Of a DNA stretch of 64,000 nt, positions 33,301 to 43,048 are shown in pieces (positions within the stretch are counted from its first letter, which is position 1; every line of letters starts with the position of its first letter). The stretch covers positions 3,473,501 to 3,537,500 of the forward strand of contig CP051140.1 of NCBI GenBank assembly GCA_001592805.2, written 5' to 3'. The position numbers were made by a program, and so were the translations under genes. This DNA is from Peltaster fructicola (lineage: Eukaryota; Ascomycota; Dothideomycetes). The notes beneath the pieces are model-generated. The model saw nothing but the letters and a program-made list of their open reading frames with translations, ran no database searches and was not told the origin of the DNA.

Positions 33301-35134
33301 TTGGCTGTTGCTTACCGATAGTTGTACAGAGCTGCAGGATATGTCCTCCGAAGTCGTTTGGGACTAGTAGTCTGTTAGTGTTACTGTCTCGTGCTTGTCG
33401 AGAGGAAGTACCTACTGGGATTTCGTAAAAGTGATATCTGCATGAAATTGAAAGGGACATCAAGATGTGCAGTGAAATGATCAAACCCAGATTGCAAATA
33501 TGTGTTCAACTCGTCTGCGTTCGTCAACATACGAGCTCGGCGCTTAGCCTTGAAGCTCTCTTCGCAGTTTGACTTGATCATGCCATGCAGCTTGTCGACT
33601 TGCTCGTTGATAAGCATGTATCTTGGCTTGCTGGGTATGCGAATGACTTTGAAAGAGCTGTAGTATCGAAGGATGAGGTCCTCAACCGAGTAAATGTGCT
33701 TGCCGAGTGATCTCCAGTGTTCGGCTAGCTCTCGAAAACGTGGCACACCCTCGACGTAGTCCAGTGCTCCCTTGACGGACGACAGCAGACTCTGTGTAGC
33801 GTAGTTGATGTCCCACTCCTTCTCATCAACGGCAGGATCTGTACCGTTGAGTGCAACAACACAGTGAGGCAGCGCAGGTTGATTGATCGACTTCTCGAGC
33901 GCAGACACACCCCAGTCGAGCAGCTTTGTGAGCACAGCAGATTGGAATGTCTTGGGGTTGCGTAGGACGAAGACAACGCAGTCAGAGAAGGTGTAGAGCA
34001 GTCGTGGATAGAGAGCTGTAACAGCATACTCTCTCTGCCTCTGCTCTTCTGAGACAGCCCACTCGATTGCACGAGTGTGCACATTGCCGAGCTTGGATGG
34101 GTCTTTCTTTTGCGGATCAGAGTTGGCTCTCCGTCGAGCTCTTGCACCAAGAGGTGTTCGTTCGCCACCCTCGAACCCTTCACAATCTGCGTAAAGGATC
34201 GGAAGCTGTTCAGCGTGTGTTGAAGGATCCGCGTAGAGATGCACATCTCCAGATGTTGGCACAGTGTCATTGACAATGCTGCCGACTATTGGCGACGGGA
34301 ACTCTGTTCGTCCGGTGGGTCCCTTGGTCTCGTTGTCGTGGTTAACCAGCATCTTGATCAGAGTCGACTTTCCAGCGTTAGTAACACCAATGAACGAGAC
34401 AAGCTGAGGGTAGCGATTGCCCAGGCTCTCGATGGGTGAGATACTGGACATGAGCGTGGCATAGCGACCGTAGTCCTCGAAGTTCGGTCGTCCTGTAAGA
34501 TCTCGGGTGACACCAAACCATTTCGTCGATTCGTCATCTTCATGCTGCTTCTGAATCTCGTCTGCGTTCTTGGATGGGTTCAGAATAGCTTTCAGTCGCC
34601 GTACGATATGTGGATTCGTCTTCTCGTGAGGCACACCATCGCGACCTTTCTTCTTCGGCTTGTGCGGTCCTTGCAGTGCCCAGCATTCGCTGATGGTGTC
34701 AGTCAGTGCATCAGACACGCCGCAGCCACGTACCTGCAGTAAGAGCTGTCACAATCTACACAGTGCCAGACTGGCGGTTGCGGACCTCGGCATCGATCGT
34801 CTTCGCATTCCTCTGATGGCTCGTCGGATTCGATAGCACTGGAGTCAGTTTCAGTGTCGCTGTCGCTCCGGCGATGGTCGTCCTGGATCGCCATGTCCGC
34901 AATGTGCGCCGGTCGCTGGGAAGAGACCTGCTCTTTGCGATGCACAACAGCCTCGTCCTCCTCTGCGATTGATTCCTCGACGCCCCGCGGATGAGCGTGG
35001 GGCTGAGTTCTCGACAATCTCCAGATCGCAGACTTGCGCGATGCGCGCTGCTGTTCAGCGACACGAGGATCCGTTGTGAGATCTGTGCTGGAGGAGGAAA
35101 GGCTGGCAGCGCAGTCAAGAGAGTCAGAACCCAT
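30379..35134 (-). CDS. GTPase-RING-patatin multidomain protein, nucleophile Ser replaced by Gly
   Basis: Exons 35134-34734, 34689-33416 and 33363-30379 (introns 44 and 52 nt, both with CTGAC or CTAAC). About 1553 residues if two missing bases are allowed (near 31611 and 31542). Order: B-box-like zinc motif WHCVDCDSSYCSECW (~residue 125-140); P-loop GTPase with GVTNAGKST (235-243) and DCEG (302-305); RING-like CFCC..PCGHILCSAC (749-770); patatin domain with GGGIRG oxyanion loop (819-824), GTGTGG where GTSTGG is expected (853-858) and DGG (1009-1011); then a long Ser-rich tail. The catalytic Ser is therefore Gly (codon 32474-32476). Such multidomain patatins are known in fungi and are sometimes linked to innate-type responses; here lipase activity is doubtful. 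Confidence 0.85.
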
Positions 35135-35829
35135 GATGATCGAAATCCTACCCAGCGCTTGCGGCTCCTCCTGCAGGCCTACAAGACGGTCAGGATCAGT
35201 CGCGTGCGAGCTCGTCAGTGGGGCATCGTGCGGCCAGCCTGAACACTGGCCACAGAATCAAATGTATCTTTTCGTGATGTTGCGGTCCTGTGATTCGCGG
35301 ATCGGCTGCCGTTGATGCAGGAGGAAGACGCTAGTCAGGATTTGTAGACGGCTTTCTCGAGCTGCATATTCCCTTCCGACCTCAAGAAACAAGCAATGCC
35401 GTCTTGTTCTTTGACAATGGAGAAGACATGGAGCAAAAGTTTTTCAAAGACAGTGTTGAGCTGAGCTCCAGAGCTCGGCAATCGGTTGCTGACCCTCCCA
35501 TAGTTGCAGCATCGCCATTCTCTTGGCTCGAACCACCTTAGCCGATACGGCTTTTGAGTTCAAAACCAAGGCCCTTACAATCTTCTAGCCACTCTTCCGG
35601 CCTGATTTCAGTTGGCCTGCATGGACATTCCTCTTCTCGATGCCTGTTTCAGCTTGCGGCAGACAATCGATCTTCACGTGATCAGCAGAGACGACAAGCT
35701 CAGCCGTACGAGAAGTGCGTGAAAGTATGCCGACTGATTTTATCTATAAGATAAGAGATGATGTTCATATACTACAACGGAATAGCGGCACAGCTATAAC
35801 GCAGACGACAAGATCGCCAGTCCTGGGAG

Positions 35830-36470
35830 ACTTGAAGAGTAGCTGATTGCATGTCCGAGATGATGTCTAGTGCTCTTTTCGAGGTATACGCAAGAGCGAA
35901 AGACTGTCTTCACACGGACAGATCGGAGGTGACAATTGCGCCATCCTCGATGCGCATGAAGAGGTAGGCAAGGTGTCCTACACACGTACTGATCGAAAAG
36001 CGACGATTGCGCCATCCTCGATGCGCATGTGACGTGCGTACATTACCTCCTTACCCTGCTTGCAGAGTGAGACATGCAGGCTCAGCTGAGCAGACAGGAG
36101 ATCATGACTACAGCTGTTCTCATGCTACGTGAGGCCGTAGACGCACCGGCCTCACACAGACAAGACAGGGATGATCACTACAGCTGTACTCATGCTATGT
36201 GAGTTGGTAGACACATCAGACTCACACAAACAGGACAGGGATGACTACTACAGCTGTTCCCAAGCAGCCTGAGGAGGCAGGCACACGATGTCACATAGAC
36301 AGAACGGAGATGACCAACCCAGCTGCTCTTATGCTACATGAGGTGGTAGACATATCAGCGTAATGAGGACAGAGATGGACTACTACTGTTGTTCTCAAGC
36401 AATCTGAGGAGACAGCCATATGATGCTCACACAGGCAGATCGGAGTCATGGTACAGCGCAACTCTATCGA
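35830..36470. repeat. Minisatellite, unit about 66-72 bp, eight or nine diverged copies
   Basis: CAGCTGTTCT-like anchors recur at 36111, 36181, 36251, 36320, 36386 and about 36452 (spacings 70, 70, 69, 66, 66), each within ACAGGGATGA..ACTACAGCTGT..TCATGCTA..TGAGG..GTAGACA. Two earlier, more diverged units share an exact 21-bp segment beginning GCGCCATCCTCGATG at about 35938 and 36010 (72 apart). The array is head-to-tail and non-coding. Confidence 0.75.
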
Positions 36471-37713
36471 CAGATGTCTTTCTTAACAGCTGTGGGATGT
36501 TGGAAGGATGTTTTGTCCTGTTCGATCGCAACCACTTGCACCCAGTCTATGCGCCTGCTGCAACATCCTGGGACTCCAATCGAATATGACTTGCTGCATG
36601 CTGCCATTGAAGCATAAACAGCCTCGCTTGAGATCACTCGTGAAGTGCCTGCAGGCTAGCGATCGCGTGAATGCATCACGAGCAATTGCTAAGCACAAGA
36701 CCACAACACAACACGTCTGACAGCACTGGTTGATTGCTACAAGGCTCATTGACTCTTTGGTCGCTTGCCATTCTTACAGCATATCGTGTCGGTCATCAGA
36801 CTCGTGAATCGCACGCACGCTTTTGTGTGTTATACCTGCGTACGATGGTGGCTACGCCTTGTATGCACGGCCGAAGCTCGTCCGACGTCAGCTCTAGCAT
36901 TGCTGAGTTTTGATGGGCACTTCTCGAGTACAACAACCTATTTGCTAAGCCCATCAACTTAGCGACCATTCTCTCTTGAGCTTACATGGCATTACAGGTA
37001 TTTTCTGAAGAGCATATACATGAAGACACAGTCTTGTCGTTCTCACATCTACACCATTGATACACTCTCCAAGCTCGATCCCTGACGCTACGCGACAACA
37101 GCACATAGCCGTACAGGAGATATGAGCTCACCCTCACCGTGCTCGCATCCTATCGATTGTGTCAGTTGGGCTCAGTACTAGGCAGATCAACCAGTGTAGC
37201 TCCCGAAGCGCATATCCCAGTCCAGACGAAAAGTCAAAGCTGGTCCCGGAACACAATGGTCGGTCTCAGAACTACGCATGCGCAAACAAGGAGATGACTC
37301 TGTCGTGTTCAAGGAGTGGACAGCACTACAGCACGGATCGAAGGCTCCTACATGTCTCGCAAAGCCCTTGCTGCCACCTGGTAGCTGATCCAATGCTGGG
37401 ATCTTGTTACCGAGCTTTCAGCCAGAGATTCACGATCAATCAACACTTGTCCAACTACATGGCTCGGGCAGCTACGCCAGCATGGCTACGCACATGCTCT
37501 TCTCGTCAACCGACTGCTCGTATGTCCCGCGTGTCGTCTCGTCACGCAGGGTCCACGATGAGTTGCCGCATGGTAGTGAGTACTTTCCTCCAGCACCGGC
37601 ACAACTTAGGAAGGCACGTTCAGACATCATATACAGTGGCCAGTGCTCCTTCCTCATCGAGCGACCTACCAGAGACCGATCAAGTCAGGAAGGCGCGGAA
37701 AATCCGGGTTTCT

Positions 37714-37724
37714 TAGCTCAGTTG
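37714..37724 (+). promoter_or_regulatory. Internal Pol III A box, crossing the intron boundary
   Basis: TAGCTCAGTTG fits the A-box consensus. Its last G is the first base of the insert, and the following conserved G is a T in the gene, so the insertion slightly weakens the A box. Confidence 0.6.
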
Positions 37725-37773
37725 TGAGTTTCACTCGACTTGGCCTTCTTCAACAGTAACTAACAGTACCAAG
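37724..37773 (+). other. Spliceosomal-type intron within the tRNA D-loop
   Basis: 50 nt, GTGAGT donor, CTAAC branch-like motif ending 10 nt before the acceptor, AG acceptor. Length and signals match the protein-gene introns of this window (41-61 nt, CTAAC). A 5-bp CTTGG/CCAAG pairing could form inside it; I could not draw the bulge-helix-bulge that tRNA endonuclease needs. No T run longer than three. Confidence 0.7.
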
Positions 37774-37808
37774 GGTTAGAGCGTGGTGCTAATAACGCCA
37801 AGGTCGCG

Positions 37809-37819
37809 AGTTCGACCCT
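37809..37819 (+). promoter_or_regulatory. Internal Pol III B box
   Basis: AGTTCGACCCT matches the B-box consensus except its first base. The A-to-B distance of about 85 bases stays in the range that TFIIIC tolerates. Confidence 0.65.
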
Positions 37820-37837
37820 CGTAGAGACCATCAATCC

Positions 37838-37842
37838 TTTTT
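37838..37842 (+). terminator. Pol III terminator (T5)
   Basis: TTTTT lies 8 bases after the tRNA 3' end, the normal signal for Pol III termination, so the transcription unit looks complete. Confidence 0.75.
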
Positions 37843-38884
37843 GCAGTCCCAGAGTCCCTAGAGGGCTCCCAGGGTGTCTAGGTGTTCCTGGACGCTCGTC
37901 CGGACAATTCTGTCTTTTGCAAGCCTCTGCGGCACCACAGGGCATCTCCGGCAAGCCTGGCACCTCAGGAGACTGCTGAAGACGTTCAGGGTACTGCTGG
38001 GAGCATAGCAGCGTTCAGAGATATGCTTGGAGCAGACCTTTGCACAGCAGATGGCAACACAGCAACACACCCTCTGCTCTCAGCATGACGGCTACTGCAA
38101 CCTCTCAGCTAACTCTGCCTCTAAGCGACGAGTGACACACGTGTGCAGCAAACCTTGGAACGCAATATGTCACGAAGATAATGCCACTTCACGGTCAGTC
38201 GCTGTCCGGTACCAGCGCACAGGGATAGATATACGAGTATTCTGCTCCTTGAGCTCAGCAACAAAAGTATCTCAGGCTCCAGAGGCGTGATCACCCATCG
38301 AGCTCCTACGCTGACTCAACAAGACCTTGATCGCCTCGACATGACAGCCAACGCGGCCAACCACGAATACCTAGGGAGGCGAACCTTACCTTTCTGTCGA
38401 CACCAGACGACAACAGGTCTGTAAGTATCGTTGCTGCACGCTGGGAAAGAGAACAACTGTTCAGACGGTGTGGTTGAACACGGACAACCACGAGGAAGAG
38501 GTTGGACCAAACTCGTTTCCTACAGACTACTCCAAGTATAAATCAAGGAAATCGGGTCGACATTTGCTCCTGTCCAGGCACGGAGAGCCTTTCAGCTAGT
38601 GGAATCGATATCGTTGCAGAGACGATACAGTCATTGTAAGTTCTTCCTGGTACGACATCATGAAGAGCGCATAGTCGCTCCGCCTTCGACAGTTCGATGC
38701 CAGGATCCACAAGATTGGCCAGTATGTCCCTTGCCGTCATGGGCCACACAATCGGGGATTCTCGAACCACACTGCAGCTTCGAGCCAGTATGACACAGGC
38801 TGTGCGTAGCTTGAGAAGGCAGAGCTATCGGCCCAGACATCTCGGACTCGCCGTGAGGATATTGTGTGTCTTGAACGCCAGATA

Positions 38885-39410
38885 GTTTTGGGAGCCACAG
38901 CTAGTAGTCCCTGAGATGTCCGTACTGTCAACAGAATAGTGTTATATACGGCACATTAAACAGCGTGAGAAACCGCAGCTCTCTTCATAAGTGTCTTCGA
39001 TGTAGTCAATGCGCGAAATGCAGCGCCGTGCTCTTCAAGAAGCTTGAGCATCACAGCTGCCATCTCAAATATCTCCAAAACTTCCATGTGAGAACCTTTC
39101 GTTCGCCTTGCATACAGCTTGGAAACCCACAGCTATCGTCTCAAGTAGGTCAGAACTGCGCAGGTGAGCGTTGTAAGCACAGGTCTTCTCGCAGGTCAGG
39201 AGCCGTATTGCTTGCCTTAGAAATCTCTGATCTGCCAATGTGTGCATGCTGTGCTCTAGGACCGGGTAGTCTGAGAAATCGCCGTCGTGATTGTGGATAT
39301 TTCCAATTTGCCAATATGACAACGCTGTGCCAAGGAGTGTGTAGCATGGGGACTTGCAATCGCCATCGCTGACATCCTTGGTCTGACCGTGCAAGGAATG
39401 TATGCTCTGC
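38885..39410. repeat. Decayed tandem repeat, ~75-bp unit, about seven copies
   Basis: Heads of the form GAGAAACC.CAGCT....TCTCAA recur near 38891, 38966, 39045, 39120, 39199, 39273 and 39348 (spacing 74-79). Adjacent units 39199 and 39273 also share a TGCCAATRTG segment. Copies are well diverged. Confidence 0.6.
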
Positions 39411-39968
39411 TGTCCATGTCATTCAACAAGCTTGAGTGATTTGAGATCAGCCCTCGTGTCCATCCCCGAGATGGCCATACGAAGATCGTACGTATACCTC
39501 TTTGTGTAGCTTGAGGAAGCCGATGACAGTTGTAGGACCATGTCTGAGTTGCCGGTAGGGATACTCGTACAGCGTACACTCAGTTGCAGGTCAACCTTGC
39601 CATTGACTACTTCGTGTAGACTCCCTCGAGCATCTCCGTCCGAAGTATAAGCGCTCGTAGCACGAAGGATGTGGTTGTCTCCAGATTGTGATCGGTGTAA
39701 GCCCCTTCTGTACAATTGGCACCTTGGAGAACACCTGCTGTTGCTGTCAGGATGTTCGATATGCCGTGAGGGGTATGTCTGGTCTTCTCTTGCTTCCTTG
39801 ACCATTGGGTCGTTCATTCATCCTGTCTCACTATAAACATCGATTGCTGTCTTGACGACGAGTTTCCTTCCTCACTCATGTTCATCCAGCAACACTCTCT
39901 TGCTTGCGGGACCACGAATCATCCTCTTCGCTCATGCCATTGCGTCTGGTATGCTTTCGCTTGAGTAA

Positions 39969-40715
39969 TCACGGAGCTTCCTCCATGCCTTCTCGCTGCT
40001 TCGTCGGACCATGCTTGAGGTATTCATTATGCAATTCCCTCAGAGGGATCCACCGGTTAGGACCTCCTTCATCCTGCGCTCTCTGCGCTTTCACTTCTCT
40101 TCCAGGACGCTTATCATGTCTCCAATCAATATTAGCCATCGGTCTGAGAGGAACTCTCGAAGCAAGATCCTCGTTCGGAGTCCTGCGGTAATCCGGCATG
40201 AAGAAACCATGGAACCAGCCCATATCGATGTCCGTCCGCAGATCAGTCAAGGCTCTGTTGACAACCAGCTTGAACACACGTGAACCCGTCGGCTCTTCGC
40301 TGTGCTGTTGATGAGGTACAAAGACTTTACGAGGAGGTGGCGTTGGCAGACCGTCTGGCGATGTTTTGAGTTTGTGAGGAGGAGAGTCCGACAATAGTGG
40401 TGCTATGCGCGCTTCGAAGCTGTCGTCGGTGAAGTTGTCTATCGTGTGATCGGAGTCTTTGCCTATCGTGAACTCGAGGCCACTCTGTTTCAGACAGTGA
40501 TCCGCCATGATATCGTCTTTGAAAACGACCATTGCGGCTCCGTGGGAAGGGATCTTGTCGTATCGCATATGCCTGTAGTACTCTACTTCGCCGAATTGTG
40601 AAAGAAGACGATAGACTTCGCGCGATTCGCCTATGTTTGAGACAGCAGGTTGTGTGCGTATGTGAAGCACACGTCCTGCATGAGGTCGTGTGAGTCTCAG
40701 CCCTGCAGAGAGCAT
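39969..40715 (-). CDS. Predicted mitochondrial RRM-like protein
   Basis: 248 residues. The first 30 residues are basic with hydrophobic spacing (MLSAGLRLTRPHAGRVLHIRT), as in mitochondrial presequences. Residues about 28-85 resemble an RRM: REVYRLLSQFGEVEYYRHMRYD, then AAMVVFKDDIMADHCLK. The C-terminal half (LRTDIDMGWFHGFFMPDYRRTP) looks conserved but I do not recognise the family. An RNA-related mitochondrial role is inference. Divergent from NPR2, with 318 bases between start codons. Confidence 0.65.
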   Translation of the reverse strand: MLSAGLRLTRPHAGRVLHIRTQPAVSNIGESREVYRLLSQFGEVEYYRHMRYDKIPSHGAAMVVFKDDIMADHCLKQSGLEFTIGKDSDHTIDNFTDDSFEARIAPLLSDSPPHKLKTSPDGLPTPPPRKVFVPHQQHSEEPTGSRVFKLVVNRALTDLRTDIDMGWFHGFFMPDYRRTPNEDLASRVPLRPMANIDWRHDKRPGREVKAQRAQDEGGPNRWIPLRELHNEYLKHGPTKQREGMEEAP

Positions 40716-41033
40716 ATCTGGGCCGTGATGTTTGGACGAGTTAAGGTGTCAAAGTTGTGATGAGGTTGGAATTCTGTCGAGCAAGTCCACCTCAGCAACA
40801 ACATCATCGCGTTTGTACGAGTACCTCACTTCTAGAACAGAAGTTTGTGTGACTGCTTTATCGTTCGACTATAGCAATGCTATGCTGACTGCTAATCTTA
40901 TCAGGTTCAGTAGGTAGAGTGGCTGTCTGGGAGCACTTCGAGCAACAGTTCCTCTCGAAGAGTGCTGCCATTCAGCTATTCGTAACACAACTGCAGTACC
41001 CACGCAGGACACTTTCACCGAACAACACTTCTC
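40716..41033. promoter_or_regulatory. Divergent promoter, mitochondrial protein gene / NPR2
   Basis: 318 bases between two divergent start codons must contain both promoters. No specific site recognised. Confidence 0.5.
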
Positions 41034-42425
41034 ATGCTGAAGTCTATCTTCTATGCACGTTTTCACTCAGAACGAGGCCCGGTCGTCCTTCGTCAATATC
41101 CTCGTCAGAGTATCTTCACTTCACAGCGCAATGCATCGCATGATGACACACAACTGATTCACTTCAACAACATCTCTTCATACATCATTCCTCCTTATGA
41201 GCTGTGCAACGATGCTCTGTCAATCGCTCACAATGGTCACCTCATTCTAGGATGGCCTGTGTCCATTGAAGATCAGAACTATCCAAGAAATCGCTTCACT
41301 TTCAACGTATGCTTCGTCCTTGATGACAGCATCGATGAAGACAGCAGACGCGCTTACAGAATCCTGGTACGCAAGACAGCACGGTGGTTCAAGGGCATCG
41401 AACAGAGTGATGGCTTGCTCTCCTCGATAAGTGAGGACAACGACCTCCCACAGCCTGTTTGTCACGACAATGATATTGATATCGTGTCGAAGACCTTGGA
41501 GCAAGTGTTCTACCAGTTGTCGGAGTATGGCGAATGCTGTATACCCATCTCAGATGTACACGTGCTCAACCTACGCCTCGACATCAGGGAGCCAGCACGA
41601 GTCGTTGCCGTTCATGGCTGGGGCGTACCTCTTCTCATCTCAGAACTGCCTGATCAGGCTACCACAACGTGGAATCTTGTACTTCAGCAGTGCTATCCTT
41701 ATATCAACGGCGTCAACCATGTCCAGAAGATTGCAGATCTGGCAGATGTTGAGCTTGAGCTTGTGCGATCGAATATACAAATGCTTGTTGGAACTGGAAA
41801 TGCCATGCTACTAGACATCTTCCATTCGCAAGCGATCTATGCACCGACAGCAGATATGGCATGGTTCATCAAGGATCACACCTTGCTAATCGAGTGTCAG
41901 CAATACATCACACGAGATAAGGATAACCCATTGCGCATTGACGAGCTGATCGACTTATATCTCTACCTCCAGCCAAGCTTAACAATGGCAGACTTCGTCC
42001 TAGCGCATCAACAGCCTCTTTCCACAATCGATCTGCGAAGGATGATAACATTCGGCGTGATCAAAGGCTTCCTACGAAGAGTACACAGATACGCACAACT
42101 ATCAGAGCCTGCGAGCACGCAAGACACTTCAAGACCTGCAACCTCCTTCAAGGATCCAAGTGCAGATGCACGGCAAGCATGGAGACAAGCAGCACTATCG
42201 TCTGGCTGGGCAACACCACCGTCTGACATACCCGCCAGCTTGAAGACCAGAGCACCCAAGACGGAGAGCGAGCTGCGATCAGACGAAGACACTAAACTCA
42301 AGCGTTATTTGAATGGTCAACATTGCTTCGATCAGATCTGTGTTGAGATGAACATGACCGAGAAACAAATCATGAGCAGGCTACAAGGCGACGACTTCGG
42401 CGAGATCACTTTCTTTGTGAGGTAA
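41034..42425 (+). CDS. NPR2: Nitrogen permease regulator 2 (SEACIT/GATOR1 subunit)
   Basis: 463 residues, single exon. It opens IFYARFHSERGPVVLRQYP, the longin-like start of Npr2, with IPPYELCNDALSI and RFTFNVCFVLD shortly after. It continues through VLNLRLDIREP, LLQQCYPYINGVNHVQKIADLADVELELV and ends with helices around DLRRMITFGVIKGFLRRVHRY. Npr2 with Npr3 and Iml1 forms the SEACIT/GATOR1 GAP complex that inhibits TORC1 on the vacuole when amino acids are scarce. Somewhat shorter than yeast Npr2 through smaller linkers, normal for filamentous fungi. Confidence 0.92.
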   Translation: MLKSIFYARFHSERGPVVLRQYPRQSIFTSQRNASHDDTQLIHFNNISSYIIPPYELCNDALSIAHNGHLILGWPVSIEDQNYPRNRFTFNVCFVLDDSIDEDSRRAYRILVRKTARWFKGIEQSDGLLSSISEDNDLPQPVCHDNDIDIVSKTLEQVFYQLSEYGECCIPISDVHVLNLRLDIREPARVVAVHGWGVPLLISELPDQATTTWNLVLQQCYPYINGVNHVQKIADLADVELELVRSNIQMLVGTGNAMLLDIFHSQAIYAPTADMAWFIKDHTLLIECQQYITRDKDNPLRIDELIDLYLYLQPSLTMADFVLAHQQPLSTIDLRRMITFGVIKGFLRRVHRYAQLSEPASTQDTSRPATSFKDPSADARQAWRQAALSSGWATPPSDIPASLKTRAPKTESELRSDEDTKLKRYLNGQHCFDQICVEMNMTEKQIMSRLQGDDFGEITFFVR

Positions 42426-43048
42426 CACAACATCCACGAATGAAAGCGAGGAGAATGAATGAGATGGCACGCTGACAATATTCTACATTGAACCCTCCCA
42501 AAACTCCTATTAGGGCGGACAGAGTCATTCGAGGACGACACAAAGCAAACTAGGAATATACCATTCGTTCCATGACCTCTTGATATTTGATTGAGAACAA
42601 AAACTAGCCAACCAGCCTTTGCAACCCTGTGCGATTTACACAAGAGCATTTGTTTGGACGCCCGTCCCCAGTGTGTGAGATATTCAACTGTTGAGGACAA
42701 CCCAGTGTAAACAGCAAAAGAAATGATGAGCATGAGTGAGTCGAGAAGAGCCTCCGTACACGATAGTCCGTCGATGGAATGTCCCAGGCCTCAAAAGACC
42801 TTGTTATCCAAGGCGGTATACTCCTAGCCGGTAGCCCAGTACTATGAACTTGACGCTGCTGTGAGGATACATTGTGGGAGGACCTCCAAAGTATCGATAT
42901 TTGTACGTGCCGAGAGATTGTGCTTTCCGGTGATAGGGACTGCCAAGCGGTACTAGACAACTCTGCGAGAGAGGGCTGCTCGGTGATCGTCAGGTATTGA
43001 GAACCACGTCCGGCTCCTCCAGACTACCAGCGCTGAATCTTATCCTTC
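42426..43048. other. Intergenic region between convergent NPR2 and somA
   Basis: About 620 bases of 3' flank; overlapping chance frames only. Confidence 0.5.

Larger units (their letters stand above)
37707..37830 (+). tRNA. tRNA-Ile(AAU) split in the D-loop by a 50-nt intron-like insert
   Basis: 5' part 37707-37723, insert 37724-37773, 3' part 37774-37830. After removal of the insert every element pairs. Acceptor GGTTTCT with AGAGACC (one U-G pair), D-stem GCTC/GAGC, D-loop AGTTGGTTA, anticodon stem TGGTG/CGCCA around loop CTAATAA with anticodon AAT (37791-37793), T-stem GCGAG/CTCGT with TTCGACC, discriminator A. CCA is absent, as normal. The insert begins GTGAGT, has TAACTAACA, and ends CCAAG: a spliceosomal pattern, not the usual position 37/38 tRNA intron. 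It has no run of four Ts that would stop Pol III. Other copies of this tRNA cannot be seen here. Confidence 0.85.
35135..39968. other. Gene-poor region, about 4.8 kb, with minisatellites and a tRNA
   Basis: No protein gene is supported. Two decayed tandem arrays (about 35.83-36.47 kb and 38.89-39.41 kb) flank the split tRNA-Ile gene. A short Gly-X-Y frame (37863-37979) follows the tRNA. Confidence 0.6.

Noticed and set aside
37724-37773. Insert as a standard tRNA-endonuclease intron
   Set aside because: It lies in the D-loop, not at 37/38, and I could not form a bulge-helix-bulge across its ends; GT-AG and CTAAC signals fit splicing by the spliceosome better.
37760-37963. 67-codon minus-strand frame over the tRNA
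   Set aside because: Its TRVELATLALLAP part is the antisense reading of the tRNA itself, a common false gene.
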